DNA of 64,000 nucleotides from Saccharomyces uvarum (GCA_947243795.1 OX365938.1:434001-498000); one strand, 5' to 3'. Positions 46,028 through 58,545 are shown, numbered from the stretch's first letter. Translations and numbers: made by a program. The notes: generated by a model not told the origin, from the sequence alone.

Positions 46028-49000
46028 ATGTCTGGTTCTTTTTGGAAGTTTGGTCAAGATTACTCGATAGAGTCACCGGTTTCTAAAATTCTAAATAGTG
46101 CCTTTATTAAGATTGGTAAAGACCAAGATGAGGGCGTACCCACTAGCACGAGTGAAGAAGACGTTGAAATCGATGGAAACGAACCTTCCACTGATGGGGT
46201 GACTTCTGAAAACAATATTGGTGACGAGGGTGACGAGAAGGAAACCCTTGGTGACGAGGGTGACGACAAGGAGGGAGAAAATGCTCTACCGACCACAGAA
46301 TCTGAATATGAGAATTATAAGCCCAATTTAGAGGTTCTGGATGATTTGCTGGATGACGATGAACTATACACGGAATTAATGTGTTCCAACTTCAAACTTC
46401 TAATATTTTTGAAGTATCCTGAAGTTTTGTCAAAATTGATAGAATATGTTACTAATGAAAAGGTTCTCGACGAAGAGCCAGATCGTATCGCAAAGCCTGA
46501 AATAATTGAAGGTGTCAATGATCAACCCATTCTAATAGACCGTGGCGAAAGGAAGGGAACGGGGGAAGCAGAAGAAGCAGAAAATGACAGCGATAATGAT
46601 TCTAGCGACGAAAGAAGCGTCAATTCCGAAGAGACAAGCATTACTTTACCCCCAGAATCTGAAGAACAGTTGGAGACTAGAAGAGCTAGAATAGCAGCTG
46701 AGATCTTGTCAGCTGATGTATGGCCCATATCTGCAGCAATAATGGAAAACAGAGACCTGCTCAGTAGGTTATGGTCGATACTAGACCATCCAGCTCCGTT
46801 ACCAATACCTGCTTCCACGTACTTCATGAAAATAAATGAGAGACTTCTTGACATGGATATTACAGGAATGTTGGGGTTTATTTTGCACCGTGATAATTTG
46901 GTTGCGAGGTTCTTAACACATGTTGACAACCCTTCCTTGATGGATTTTCTTTTAAAAGTTATCTCAACGGATAAACCGGACTCTCCTACAGGAGTCATCA
47001 ACATATTAAAATCGCAAGATTTAATACCTAAACTTTTAGATCACCTTAATCCAGAATACGGTGTCTCTACACAATCGGCAGCAGGTGATTTCATTAAGGC
47101 ATTTGTTACATTGAGTACTAACTCGAGTAATGAACTCGCTTCAGGAATAGGTCCTAACGAACTGACAAGACAATTAGTATCAGAGGAAATGATGGAAAAA
47201 TTAATTAAAATAATGTTGAAAGGTGGCACATGTTTAAGTAATGGAGTTGGAATCATAATAGAGTTAATCAGGAAAAACAATTCAGATTACGATTTCATCC
47301 AATTAGTATACACCACAACAGAAAGTCATCCCCCCAATGATCGAGATCCAATTCATTTGACACATTTGGTTAAATTATTTGCTAAGCATATGCTTGATTT
47401 TACTAAGATGCTTAACGAGACCAAGTTGCCAATAATGGAAATGCCGTTTGGCGAGATTGAACCTCTAGGCTTTGAAAGATTCAAAATATGTGAGCTTATT
47501 GCAGAACTACTACATTGTTCTAATATGACATTACTAAATGAGCCCAATGGTGAGTCGATTGCCGAAGAGCGTGATATGGAAAGAACTAAAGAATTGAAAA
47601 ACTCGGTTGAAAATGAAACAGACCCGTCTGCAGCAGATAGTGACACTGCATGTTTCGATAAGGAATGTGTTGAAGAGAAAGAGGTTACAAACAATTTAGG
47701 CACTCTTCAAATAAATAACCAAGATGAAAGTGGAGAGGAAGAAGTAGATGATACCCAAACAACAGATGAAAAATCGAATGGAAAAGTAGTGGAAGGCCTG
47801 GAGAATGATACTTCTGGGGTTGAACTATATGATGAAACCCTGTCCGACACGGAATCTATGAGGGAGTGCTTGAGGGAGAAACCCCTCGTGGGAGACAGAC
47901 TGAAAATTGCTCTAGAAGATACTAAAATACTGGTCAGTATCCTCGATATGTTCACTAAGTTTCCGTGGAACAATTTTTTGCATAATGTCATTTTCGACAT
48001 TGCTCAGCAAATATTTAATGGACCACTCAAAACTGGTTATAACAGGTTTCTTTTGAAAGATTATTTGGTAGATGCATATTTGACTCGAAAGATAGTAGAC
48101 GCTGACAAAGCGTGCCAAAACTACGAAAAAGAAACAGGTTTACGCTATGGTTATATGGGGCATTTAACATTAATCGCCGAAGAAATATCGAAATTCAAAG
48201 AGTATATTGACGAAATGAAACTTACATTTTGCAATACTGTTGTTTCAGATCGTCTTGATGAAGCATTTTGGAAAGAATATAGTGAAACAACTTTAGCGGA
48301 TACTAGAGAGAAGTATAACACGGTTTTGGGAGATTTCGGAAATGAACAAGAAAGTGATGACGATGATGTTATTAGAAATTCTGATTCAGAAGATATAATT
48401 AGCGACACGCAAGGCAGTGATAATTACGGAGATGGGGACGATGATGCGCTTCTTAGTAATCGACACGATGCTGGGAACATGGACTTATATTATAACTTTA
48501 ATAACAACGAAAATGACGAAAATGAAGAAGACTATGCCGAGTATAGTGACGTGGACAATAAACATTACTATAACAATGTCAATGCTAATGTTGATGACTA
48601 TGATAGTGATGAGAATAATTCCAAGAATTCCAATTCAAACTTTACAGATAATGTATCTCAACATGATGACGATTCTGAAGTTAGAAACAGTAAGAGTCTA
48701 CATGGTGAAGGCAATGACGAAAACAAGAATGACAAATGGACTTCAGGTACTTCCTTGTTCCCCCTAGACCATTTTCCTAGTAGATCGCAACCTTCGGATC
48801 CTAAGCTGCAAGATCAGAATATCTTTCAGCACGAATTCGGCTTTAACGATGTTGGTGATGATGACGACTATATGGATCCTAATGATGATGGTCAATCGTA
48901 TGCCAGACCCGGCAACCCCCTATATAGTACCCCAAAAACACCACCAAGACCAAAAACAATACTTTTCAATTCCTTATCTGCATTAGAAGACGATGATGAA

Positions 49001-49153
49001 GAAGAAACAGCACAAAACGTTGATGTTGATGATCGAATAGACGACGAGATATCGAGTGATGACGAAGATTCTGAAGACGAAGATGAAGATGATGACATGG
49101 CCAACGATGAAGGTTATTCATTATATAGATCAAGAAGTAAGGAAGCATTCTGA
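46028..49153 (+). CDS. SAP190: Sap190, Sit4 phosphatase-associated protein
   Basis: 1041 residues (about 1033 in S. cerevisiae). The protein starts MSGSFWKFGQDYSIESPVSKIL, the hallmark of the SAPS family. A folded helical-repeat domain covers about 90-740, broken by an acidic insert near 515-620 (GEEEVDDTQTTDEKSNG). The C-terminal ~270 residues are strongly acidic and disordered. Sap190 binds the PP6-type phosphatase Sit4 and acts in the G1/S transition and TOR signalling. SAP185 is its duplication partner. A 30-bp tandem repeat lies in the N-terminal acidic part. Confidence 0.96.
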   Translation: MSGSFWKFGQDYSIESPVSKILNSAFIKIGKDQDEGVPTSTSEEDVEIDGNEPSTDGVTSENNIGDEGDEKETLGDEGDDKEGENALPTTESEYENYKPNLEVLDDLLDDDELYTELMCSNFKLLIFLKYPEVLSKLIEYVTNEKVLDEEPDRIAKPEIIEGVNDQPILIDRGERKGTGEAEEAENDSDNDSSDERSVNSEETSITLPPESEEQLETRRARIAAEILSADVWPISAAIMENRDLLSRLWSILDHPAPLPIPASTYFMKINERLLDMDITGMLGFILHRDNLVARFLTHVDNPSLMDFLLKVISTDKPDSPTGVINILKSQDLIPKLLDHLNPEYGVSTQSAAGDFIKAFVTLSTNSSNELASGIGPNELTRQLVSEEMMEKLIKIMLKGGTCLSNGVGIIIELIRKNNSDYDFIQLVYTTTESHPPNDRDPIHLTHLVKLFAKHMLDFTKMLNETKLPIMEMPFGEIEPLGFERFKICELIAELLHCSNMTLLNEPNGESIAEERDMERTKELKNSVENETDPSAADSDTACFDKECVEEKEVTNNLGTLQINNQDESGEEEVDDTQTTDEKSNGKVVEGLENDTSGVELYDETLSDTESMRECLREKPLVGDRLKIALEDTKILVSILDMFTKFPWNNFLHNVIFDIAQQIFNGPLKTGYNRFLLKDYLVDAYLTRKIVDADKACQNYEKETGLRYGYMGHLTLIAEEISKFKEYIDEMKLTFCNTVVSDRLDEAFWKEYSETTLADTREKYNTVLGDFGNEQESDDDDVIRNSDSEDIISDTQGSDNYGDGDDDALLSNRHDAGNMDLYYNFNNNENDENEEDYAEYSDVDNKHYYNNVNANVDDYDSDENNSKNSNSNFTDNVSQHDDDSEVRNSKSLHGEGNDENKNDKWTSGTSLFPLDHFPSRSQPSDPKLQDQNIFQHEFGFNDVGDDDDYMDPNDDGQSYARPGNPLYSTPKTPPRPKTILFNSLSALEDDDEEETAQNVDVDDRIDDEISSDDEDSEDEDEDDDMANDEGYSLYRSRSKEAF
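46220..46279 (+). repeat. 30-bp tandem repeat in SAP190
   Basis: Two in-frame copies encode GDEGDEKETL and GDEGDDKEGE (residues 65-84). The units match except for a few bases at their ends, consistent with a recent duplication in an acidic linker. Confidence 0.85.
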
Positions 49154-49387
49154 AGCGAAATATATTACGTTTCTCAACGATCGGATACATTTATTCTTTG
49201 TTTATCTAACCTTTTTTTAATGTTTCACTTTTTTTCATATATAGGTCATTTATGATTCATTAAATATATTTTTAATTAATGCTTGTAATTTAATTTTAAC
49301 GGAATTTTAGTTTAAGGATGAAAAATGAGTACACATTTTTAATAGACAATCACGTAGTGGACACACGTTTAAAAAAGTTTTCCATAA

Positions 49388-51625
49388 TCATTTCAACAGC
49401 TTTTTTCTGTAATCTGCAAAGCTTAATTTTTTCTTTGAATGTAACTGTGACGATGAGAAATCTGCCAAATGCCTTATACTTTCTGGCGATAACTCGTGCC
49501 TAGAACCTATTGAAGTGTCTGTCATAGGTTCCCTAACGACGTGATGTTCTTTTTCCTCTGATAATTCTTTGTTGAAACTTGATAGGGAAGGGCTCCTTGT
49601 TAATGTATGCACATTCTTTGATTGTCCGTTGTTTAGCTCACTTGTAATTTGCCCTGGTGTCTTTGCTACAGGTAAAGGGATTGGGATCGGCAATTCTTTG
49701 ATATTTGTAATATGAGATTCATCATAATCCGAGCTTTTTTTGATTGTAATATACTTCCCCTCAGCTTCGTTTTCTTCAGGGGTATTGGCATTCAAAGAAT
49801 ACCGTGAGAGTAGACTGATTTTAAAGGGCTTCACAATATTACAAACTTCATCTGTATTAGCCATAGTACTTTGAGTAATGGTGATTCCATCATTTCGATT
49901 TAGAAACTTTTGTTGATGATACTTTCCTAGAAGTATTGGAGCTCTTTCAATCGCAGTTTGTGCCTTCTCCTCTAGCCAATTCAAAATTGGTGGCTCACGT
50001 CTCTTTTTGTCCTCATATTTGTTGAGAATTTCGTTTAGCTTATATCTGTTGCTTATTTTCATCCCAAGTTTTACAGATTTATAAAGACTCTGGGAATATC
50101 TCTTCACTTTTAGTAAGTAGCAGTCTTTGTAATTATTTCCACAGCCACATTCACCGTTACTCAAAATAGTTTCTATGGAATTTATCAAGCCATATTTTTC
50201 CAGATGAGTTAAGGATTCTATTGTCGCCGAGTCATCAATTAGTTTTGATATAGGGTGTTTCAAATCCCACTGCCACTTGATATATAACTCCTCGTCCTCT
50301 GAAATATCCCTCAAAGCTCGTAAAACAAACTTTATCTTACTTACGTTCGTTCCATTATTAGTAACATTTGCGTGATCCAGATCTTGCAGTCTTATGGTTA
50401 CTAATTCAACATTCGGCTGACAACATCTTCTTAAATACCTTGTTAAGTTCCCTGATGAACGTGCGTCTATATATATTGGCCAATGAGGATGAAAAAGAAC
50501 TCTCCTCTTAGGAGTGCCCCATATTCTGTAGTGGTTACGTGGATCTGTTAGATAATTTTTTCGGAAATCCAGTTCTCCCAGGAACTCTTGGACAAAATCG
50601 CCTTTTATACAGTCCCTTTTTAAATAAACTCCTAATTTTGTAAAACCTGGATATGTCCTTGAATACGCAATATCAGCATATGGTCTGACTTCAATAGGTA
50701 TAGCTTTAAATGTCTTGTGAGAGTATTGTAATACGCAGTCATCGTCCATATGCATTTTCAAAAATAATTCAGTTAGTTCGCTCTTAAACACATACTTCTT
50801 CAAAGGCAAGTAGATTGCGCCGTATGCGTCTTTAGCACTTAAAAAATATTCTTTTTTCTTTTGTATACTAGCCGCTGCCTCAGAAGACGTTGCTGAAACA
50901 CTTCCAGTTTTGGAATCTAAACTGTTATTTGATGGGTTTCTTTTCCTTCTTTTGTCCTTGTGGCTGCTATTATCTTGGTCTGTTGACAAAACATCGTCAT
51001 TATCATTGGCAGTTGTACTCAGGGCTCTTTCACGGCTGTTATTCTTATTACTGTTAATATCACTAGTGGCAGAGGTCGTTGTTTTTACGGCTAATCGGCT
51101 ATGCTGTATTCGCTTAGCCAACTCAATGTCTACTTTTCTTGGATCACAGGAATTACAAAGGTAATCATCAGGAGCCATTTCAACATCTTTGATACCATAA
51201 CAAATGGCATGCTGCCACCTATTGCAGTGGTCACATTGGATAGTGAAACCATCATCGTCATTCATATCACATATACATGTGATTATCCCAGCATCAGGGT
51301 CGACTATGTACGTGTCAGGGACTGGCCATTGGGTATGTTTTTCGGTCTCCTTCTCCTCCTCCGTGATAATAGCTGCGGTTGCTTTTGGCACCATTTGCTG
51401 GGCAGATCTTTTCAGAGGTAAAGGAACTGACGCTGCAGTAGCTAGGGCTGCAGCTGCCATGGCTACTGCTCCCTTTTTCTCCCTCTCGTAGTCATCGTCG
51501 GATCCAGCAATTCCAGCCTTTGAATCTGCTGTTAAAGCCCCTTCAGGTTTCTTTCCCTTGGAAAACAGCAACAACGTGGATGCATCATCCAGAAGCGACT
51601 GCTCTTTGGAATTAGGCAATGACAT
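49388..51625 (-). CDS. SET3: Set3, PHD-SET subunit of the Set3C deacetylase complex
   Basis: 745 residues (S. cerevisiae 751). A PHD finger spans about 117-160 ([28 protein letters not shown] ... CNSC, in parts). A SET domain lies near 330-460 ([39 protein letters not shown]). Set3 binds H3K4me2 through the PHD finger and scaffolds Set3C (Hos2, Hst1, Snt1, Sif2), which represses early meiotic and other genes; it is considered inactive as a methyltransferase. SET4 is the duplication partner. The remainder is low-complexity and probably disordered. Confidence 0.96.
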   Translation of the reverse strand: MSLPNSKEQSLLDDASTLLLFSKGKKPEGALTADSKAGIAGSDDDYEREKKGAVAMAAAALATAASVPLPLKRSAQQMVPKATAAIITEEEKETEKHTQWPVPDTYIVDPDAGIITCICDMNDDDGFTIQCDHCNRWQHAICYGIKDVEMAPDDYLCNSCDPRKVDIELAKRIQHSRLAVKTTTSATSDINSNKNNSRERALSTTANDNDDVLSTDQDNSSHKDKRRKRNPSNNSLDSKTGSVSATSSEAAASIQKKKEYFLSAKDAYGAIYLPLKKYVFKSELTELFLKMHMDDDCVLQYSHKTFKAIPIEVRPYADIAYSRTYPGFTKLGVYLKRDCIKGDFVQEFLGELDFRKNYLTDPRNHYRIWGTPKRRVLFHPHWPIYIDARSSGNLTRYLRRCCQPNVELVTIRLQDLDHANVTNNGTNVSKIKFVLRALRDISEDEELYIKWQWDLKHPISKLIDDSATIESLTHLEKYGLINSIETILSNGECGCGNNYKDCYLLKVKRYSQSLYKSVKLGMKISNRYKLNEILNKYEDKKRREPPILNWLEEKAQTAIERAPILLGKYHQQKFLNRNDGITITQSTMANTDEVCNIVKPFKISLLSRYSLNANTPEENEAEGKYITIKKSSDYDESHITNIKELPIPIPLPVAKTPGQITSELNNGQSKNVHTLTRSPSLSSFNKELSEEKEHHVVREPMTDTSIGSRHELSPESIRHLADFSSSQLHSKKKLSFADYRKKLLK

Positions 51626-52065
51626 AGTCCAATATCTGCCCTCTTGATGCTCGATTTAGTTGCTTCTGACCTGCTTTCGAGCTTCTTTTACTAGAAAGCT
51701 CCTTATTGATGCTTTTCTAACATGTGAATGATTCGTTGTTAGTGATATTTAATTAGTTGTGGTAGAGTTGGCTTATTGGCCAGAAGAACAAACAGCAGAA
51801 AGAGTGGGTAATCTGTTGAAGTCTTTAATATATCGTGTAGGTTATTGTAAATGTCCTCTATAAAAACAATTGATAATCTAAGACGCAATATGTTACTCTT
51901 AAGCGATAGTCACTTCGCACGATGTGGCGATTGTTAATGAATCTTTAAGAATACTATTCTTGGCAGCTTCTCAGTTTGTTAGTACAATAACAAAAAATCA
52001 ACAAGAAGCAAAATTTCCACGATAGTTTTGCTGCCATTACCATCAATTAGTCTACAAGTTCATTG
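51626..52065. other. SET3-GMH1 divergent intergenic region
   Basis: 440 bp between divergent genes, AT-rich. A short ATG-initiated frame near 51852 is too far from GMH1 to judge. No other element recognised. Confidence 0.45.
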
Positions 52066-52890
52066 ATGTCGTATTTGCCGACTTATTCTGATGACTTCCC
52101 GACTGGACAGGCCGGTCGTAGGCAGCGTAGCAATGGTAATGACAATGCTCAACAGCAAGAATATAGCCAACAGTCAGTGCCGATGGTAATTAAGAGACTT
52201 TTTAAGACGCCAAAGAATCTGGACCTCGAGACAGCCAGTTGGGAAATGTTCCATCTGATCTTACACCCAAGAAAGGCTTATAGATCGATATATTATCAAC
52301 GACAAACGAAAAATCAGTGGGCAAGAGATGATCCCTCTTTTTTCATCTTTCAAATAGTTCTAATTTCGATAAGTTCCGTCACTTGGTCAATTTATAATTC
52401 AGGGTTCAATAATGAGAACGGCAATATGGGTTTTTTTGGCATTATAGGCCATTTTTTTAAAAGTTTGATAATGATGGTTTTTTTGGATTTTTTCATATTT
52501 GGGTTCGTTATGGCAACGATTTTTTACTTTTTGTTAAACAGATCATATTTCAAATTCAAATCGAGTCAAAATACCGTGGTGGAGTGGGCTTATTGTTTTG
52601 ATGTACATTGTAATTCATTTTTGATCATCCTACTATGCTTGTATTACGTTCAGTTTTTATTGTTACCGATAATTAATTTGCAAAATTGGATTTCTCTTCT
52701 CATTGGTAATTCTCTATATTGTTTCGCCATTGGTCATTACTTTATTTTGACGTTTTATGGGTATAATCAGCTGCCTTTCCTAAAGAATTTGAACTTCATA
52801 CTTCTACCAACATTAGGATTATCAATATTATATCTAATCAGTTTATTTGGTATCGACCTTTCCAAAAGGTTAAGTTTCTACAATTATTAA
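52066..52890 (+). CDS. GMH1: Gmh1, Golgi membrane protein interacting with Gea1/Gea2
   Basis: 274 residues from the ATG at 52066 (MSYLPTYSDDFP; S. cerevisiae 273). A cytosolic N-terminus of about 95 residues is followed by five hydrophobic segments (around FIFQIVLISISSVTWSIY, MMVFLDFFIFGFVMATIFYFLL, FLIILLCLYYVQFLLLPI, LYCFAIGHYFILTF and ILLPTLGLSILYLISLFG). The family is UNC-50/Gmh1. The protein binds the Arf exchange factors Gea1 and Gea2 at the early Golgi, where it may help recruit them. Confidence 0.94.
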   Translation: MSYLPTYSDDFPTGQAGRRQRSNGNDNAQQQEYSQQSVPMVIKRLFKTPKNLDLETASWEMFHLILHPRKAYRSIYYQRQTKNQWARDDPSFFIFQIVLISISSVTWSIYNSGFNNENGNMGFFGIIGHFFKSLIMMVFLDFFIFGFVMATIFYFLLNRSYFKFKSSQNTVVEWAYCFDVHCNSFLIILLCLYYVQFLLLPIINLQNWISLLIGNSLYCFAIGHYFILTFYGYNQLPFLKNLNFILLPTLGLSILYLISLFGIDLSKRLSFYNY

Positions 52891-53120
52891 GCAGTAAAAT
52901 ACAGGAATAGAAACATAAAGTACATAATGATATTATTATATATATCCTTTTTTCAAAGTATAAAAATGCGATTAGTGATGAAAAAAAAATTAAGGTAAAA
53001 AAACAATAAAGAAACCATGCAGCCAAAATGCTATGGAGAGTAATATGACAATGTTTTTGGTTAGTAAGGGGTACTTTTGGATTGAGAGAGAGCAAGATTT
53101 TTACTTGCCGTCATAATTGT

Positions 53121-56100
53121 TTAATTGTAGATTTCCATTGGTGAGAGTCTGTCCGAGTTGAAAATCCAGTTTCTACTCTCAACTTCTTTAGCTAACCACT
53201 CAGTGGGGAAAATAACCAAATGGCCATGGATCCTTTCCAAAATCCTCTGCGCTGTATGTTTATCAAATATTTTTTGATTAAATCCGTACAGCAAACTACC
53301 GGATAATTTCATTCTCAATTCAGCAGCTTTTTTCATTCTTTCCTTCTCCCTCTCTTTATCTACTGCGTTTGTTGCTGTGGAATTTATGTTCTCTGCTTCC
53401 AAATCGATCAGTTTCTCCTGGCTTATTTGAAACTCTTGTTCCAGTTCAGTAAACTCTCCATATTCCTTCCAATTCTGCACAGCATTATCGGGTTGACAAT
53501 GGAATACTAATTTGTAAAGTAGAGTATTTCTTAATGCAACAGTAAACCACAATCCTTCAGAAAAGGAAGAAATCACAGGGTCCTCAAATGAATATGGATC
53601 AATAAAATTCAGTTTCAATAATTCCTCTTTTTTCGCATCGTCAATTTCGCCACTGTTAAAATTGGTGATCTTTGGAATGATTTGGGAAAGTAAATCATCT
53701 AATGAGTTATCGTCTAATTCTTGGTTTCTCAGAATGTCTGCGTGTAATCTATGATATTCATCGCCTTCTCCATCCTGATTAACGTCTGTACTTTCTCCTC
53801 CGTTGTTTTTTTCATTTAACGGAGGACTGTTAGAGGCATTCTTCGTGCTTTCAGTACTTGAACTTAAATGTCTTTTCATATCCTTAATCTTCTTTAACCT
53901 CTGCGATTTCCTGTCATCAAGTTTGTGGGATAGGTATTGTAAATAGCAAATTCTTTTCAGCATACCCCATTTGTTTTTATTCGTAACGGTTTTATCCATG
54001 ATATACATTTCCAGATCTTTCTCATCAGGTAAGTAGTCTGAAAACCCAGCTGGAGCTTTGGATTTAGTCAAATCTTTATCATCAAGGACTTTTGAGGTTA
54101 ACGACTTCAATGCCCATTCTTTCAACTGTTCAGCAGCATCTGATTTATATTTTTCGTTAGATTCTCTTTTCCAGCCATCGGGCCCATAGCCGTCGACTTC
54201 TTTTTTGTGTTCATCATTCTTTCTTAATCTTGGATCTGTACTTAAAACTTTATGGTCTCTAATACCAATGTTTTCAATACCTGCTCTATGATTGAATGTT
54301 AGTCCTAACGATGCGAAGCCGTGTTTGGGCAATGGTGTCCTTTTACGGAATGATTTTTGATGATCCACAGATTTAAAGAGCCTATTATAAGCATCTTCAC
54401 CTGCACTTTGTGGTTCTTCTTCATCTATGCCATATTTAGTGGTATTGGCATTAGCAACGTTTCCATGAATATTTTGCCATTGGGAGCTGCATTTACAATC
54501 GAAGATTTCACGATAACCTAATTCAATCATAGCAGAATCGATCATTTGCTGTTCAGTCCATTTGTTACTACCAACACCATCATTATCCAGGGTATGGAGT
54601 GTCTTATGATTCTTTGTAGCCACATTTTCAAATCTCTCAAATTTCTGCTCAACAAATTCAACAAGATCTACATCACAACCCAGATGTTCTCTCATCAAAC
54701 GTTGTCTCAACTCCCAAGGAAATCTTCCCGCATAAAATTCGTCACCGTTCATTTTAGTTTTTACCAGGTCGGTATCTCTAATAAGGATTGCCACTTCACT
54801 ATCTCTATTACCCAATTGTGATCTTTCGTTAATATTAGCAGACCCTATGATGCACCTTCTATCATCAGCAATCATAATTTTAGCATGAACGTAAAGTTGT
54901 TCAGTAATTAGTTTTTCATTTGGCTCGAAAGTTGACCATTTTCTTAGTGAAAAAAACTGGATATATTGAGCTGGGTCAATATTTAGTTTTTTTAATTTCT
55001 GGAAAACAGAATGCTCACCTCTTGAAATTGATTGATATTGAAATTGCATGATCAAACGAAGACTTGAAGCTTCCGCGGCATCTACTGGAGAATCAAACCC
55101 TGGCATTAGTGGGATAAGAACAAAGGCTTTCCAAGGTTTGTTTTCTTGGTTAGCTTTGACGATTCTGTCTACAAGGGCATCACCAATTTTATTTAATACA
55201 TAAGTACCATTCCAGGCAGTTGATGTAATGAAAAATTGGTTCTCAATATAAATGAAATGTTCACTTTTTTCAATCAACTTCAAGTAAGCATTTTGAATGG
55301 AACACTCCGTTTCTTTCAAACCAAGTGACCAATTCCCAGCACTTCTAAGTATCTGGGTTTCACAAGTGGATTTTTCGCGTAATATTTCAAACATTGGCAA
55401 TTTTTTCAGTTCTTCAGCGGTTAAATCTGAAGGTGGAGTTAACAGTGGAGTTAATCTACTAGGCCTCTTGGCTCTTAATAAGTAATTCCATCTTTGAACA
55501 AAATGACGGGCTAAATCTCTTGCGGGTTCGCCCAAAGTCATCATTTGCACATCATGCCATGGCATTCTTGGAATTACTTTCCTATCATACATTGATTCAA
55601 ATGGTTTGTCCAAATCGTGGAAATCGGCTATTCTTGCATTTGAATAATCTTTACCGGGGAAATTTTGGTCTAGCAAAGACTCTGCATCATCCCTTAGAAC
55701 GTGCTCAAAAGTATCATATCTACCGTAACATAAATCAGTACCACCAATAAATGCAAAGGTTTCATCAATAACGACAAATTTTTCATGATGCGCCCAAAAA
55801 TACGTATTCTGTAACCATTGGTTGGGAGATCTTATAATATGTATATTTGGATGTAAGCTTAACATTGAATGTTTAGTCCAAAGACTATCTGTCCCAACGA
55901 TATTTCCCACATTTCTGTATATCACAATAAAAATTTTGATACCTTTTTCGGCACATTTTTTCAGCATACGATCAATTCTGAATTCTTGATTACCTTTAAC
56001 TGGACGGCGCAAGTATAGTTCAGGGGATAACCACCAGTCGTGGATATAAATGACATCTTTTGCCATTACAAGAGCCTCACTCAATGACCAAAAATAATCA

Positions 56101-57385
56101 CGACCATCCACCAAAAATTTACAAAATGAATTTGTTCTAACGGGCGCAAAACTACCAAATCTGTTTGGTTTCGACCAAATTGTAGATGTGGACATTTTTA
56201 TAATCGAACTGATCCATTGTTTTAACGAGTTCTCTGATTTGCAGATAATTTTCAGTTTTCTTTCACTATTTTCTAAAGTTAGCAACAGCAATTTCGAAGA
56301 GATGTTTGATTTTTTTTGGTGCACTTTGGAATGACCATTTCTACTTATGATGTCATTGGTGTGGTTTTCAATTGCAAGTTCCTCCAATTCATCGTTAATT
56401 TCCAAATTAGGATCGTGAATGATCCAATTAATTTCATTTTCATTATCCAATATATTGTTCTTGTTCCCGGAAAACCTAACTTTGAATTTCCAGTCTATCA
56501 GGAATACATCTAGTGGAGTTGTTGAAGAAAGATCTGAAACATAAGTAACATAAGAATTTCTTACCATGAACCATTTGGTAGTATGTCTATCTATCATATC
56601 TTTAAACGCATGTTTGCCAAAATGAGACACTCTCCAACCTTGAGCTTTTGCAGTAGATCTAATGACTAAGTAGCCTTGTTTTCCCTTGAACCCAGTTTCA
56701 CGACTTAATAAGTTTCCTAGAGGAGACAGTTCATAAAATTCAAACAGTCTGTTGGCATGGGGTCTTAAACATAAAGCAATGTTTAGCAACCTTAGATACC
56801 TTTCTAGTCTAAGATGGATCGGTTGCGAGAAATCATCAGGTTCGTCAATTAAATCCTGTAAATGTTTCATCTTAACGTTGTTGATATTGAATTCGGAGAT
56901 TTCAGAAGACGATAGAGTTTCCAAAGAGGCGACATCATGGCTATTGTTGTTGTCATTTCCGGTTGATGTATGAGAGGCTGCTGCTGAAGAAGTTGGTTTG
57001 TTATTCAGTTTTCTTTCAAGCATATTTCTCTCTTTGATCATTTCTTTATAATGAGGGAAGTGGGGTAATTGTAACGAGTGGTACCTATTGTTGTCACTAT
57101 AAAGCTTGCTTATGGTGGATTGCTGGAACGCGACAATCTTCAATTTATGGTGTAATGATTTGATATCTTTATAGCTTCTAATAATAGACCATTTGAGTCT
57201 GTCTTCATCAATGCCGTATTCCAAGTGTATCCTAAATAAAGAATTTTCGTTTCGGCCATACATGAATTCGGCTACGTTAGAAGAAATGCTTATAATGCTG
57301 GACCTTCTGGGCATTGAAGGTCGTCTATCAGAATTGTTGCTGTTGTTGTTGTTGTTGCTGTTGTTGCTGTTGTTGCTGTTGTTGC

Positions 57386-57421
<36 letters not shown>

Positions 57422-58205
57422 GGTGGTTACTGTTTGTAAGATCCAAAAAGTTATTCTCACTTTTCAAAGGAGACACTCTAACGTTCAGTTTAGCTAATAG
57501 CATGGGCGCCCTCCTCTTACCGTGTTCATCTCTCAAGAATTGTGTGCTTGCAAATAACGAAGCCGGGCACCCGGACAATAGTGAGTCCAGAAGGTCAGAG
57601 GCCAGTCTCTGTGTGTACAAGTCTTCGTCATTCACTTGCTGATGCTGGTTGTGGCGATGGCTGTTGCCAGTGGGCGTAGCAGGATTCACAGTAGACCTCA
57701 GTCTACCGATGGCAGATATTTTTTTGAAAGCCTGGCCAAACTCTTTCTTCCAGCCATTGAACTGCTGCTGCGTGTAATTCGCCGAAGAAGGGTGCCTCGA
57801 GGGGCTCTTCGACTCCTCCCTTCTGGAGTTCCGCGGAATATTATTGTTGCTACTGTGGAGATGGTTATGAGGGCGGTTAGCGCCTTCCTCAGCAGACCCT
57901 TGGCGGGGATTGCGATCACTGGATAGCATGAGATGGTCCAACGAGTGGTTGGGCGACACGTCGCTCATGTTTTTGTCTACAAACGATTTGGGCAATGCGT
58001 GCGTCCTCTCAGTCTCCTTGTCATTCGGTGTTCTCCTCTTTTCTCTTTGCAAGCTGCTGGAGGTGTTGCCGTTTTCGGGTAGCTGTTGTAACACTTCCTG
58101 TTCGTCCAATTCGTCTGGGACTGTATGCACACCATCCGCCTCTTCCGCCACCGATCCATTTGCCTGGGTCATGTGAGTTCCACACGCCGTCGACACCCTT
58201 GACAT
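53121..58205 (-). CDS. SPO14: Spo14, phospholipase D
   Basis: 1694 residues from the ATG at 58205 (S. cerevisiae 1683). The frame extends upstream to a TTG, but [11 protein letters not shown] is the conserved start. The order is a disordered N-terminus, a PX domain near 320-460, a PH domain near 480-690, and two HKD catalytic motifs. The first is around residue 805 ([21 protein letters not shown]) and the second around 1105 ([20 protein letters not shown]); each carries the His, Lys and Asp needed for phosphatidyl transfer. The enzyme hydrolyses phosphatidylcholine to phosphatidic acid and is needed for prospore membrane formation in meiosis. A poly-Asn run near residue 275 is length-variable. 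A C-terminal non-catalytic domain follows. Confidence 0.97.
57334..57425 (-). repeat. CAA/CAG-like trinucleotide repeat (poly-Asn) in SPO14
   Basis: On the minus strand AAC and AGC codons encode an Asn run broken by single Ser residues ([12 protein letters not shown] pattern). It falls in the N-terminal disordered region. The codon mix shows an old, interrupted array. Its extra length probably accounts for most of the size difference from S. cerevisiae Spo14. Confidence 0.85.
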
Positions 58206-58399
58206 TACGCTCGTTGTACCTGTCTTTTTCCTTCGGTGTGTGTCTCTCAAATACCTCCTGCAAGTCACCAGCAACTGATCGAGTCTATGCTGTATTGCCA
58301 GCTCTCCACCAGGCCTCTGCCAAGATTGTCTTCATCGTGTTGTTTGTGTCTTTTGTTTCCCGCCCACAGGGCTGTAGCAATCTTGACCCGCTTGTCGTT

Positions 58400-58485
58400 G
58401 ATAACGAGTTTGGGCCTTATCGCTTATCACCAGTGCTAATCAAACAGCAAAGAAACGTTTCAAGGCGACCGATCATGATCTTATC
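58400..58485. promoter_or_regulatory. Cluster of GATA sites in the DAL80 promoter
   Basis: GATAA or its complement TTATC occurs at 58400-58404, 58417-58421, 58424-58428 and 58481-58485, four sites in 86 bp. They lie 215-300 bp before DAL80. Gln3 and Gat1 activate DAL80 through such sites under poor nitrogen, and Dal80 and Gzf3 repress through paired sites. Confidence 0.8.
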
Positions 58486-58537
58486 TCGCCGCCGTGGCAG
58501 TGGCATCCCTGGGTTGTAATCAGGATGTGGTGGTTAG

Positions 58538-58545
58538 TATATATA
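58538..58545 (+). promoter_or_regulatory. TATA box of DAL80
   Basis: TATATATA, 164 bp before the DAL80 start and downstream of the GATA cluster. Fits the normal order for this strongly regulated gene. Confidence 0.6.

Noticed and set aside
46522-47004. 160-codon antisense frame in SAP190
   Set aside because: Shadow frame without a recognisable motif.
57193-57642. 149-codon plus-strand frame with a long Leu run inside SPO14
   Set aside because: It is the antisense shadow of the poly-Asn codons of SPO14.
58206-58274. N-terminal extension of SPO14
   Set aside because: It starts at TTG, and the conserved protein begins at 58205.
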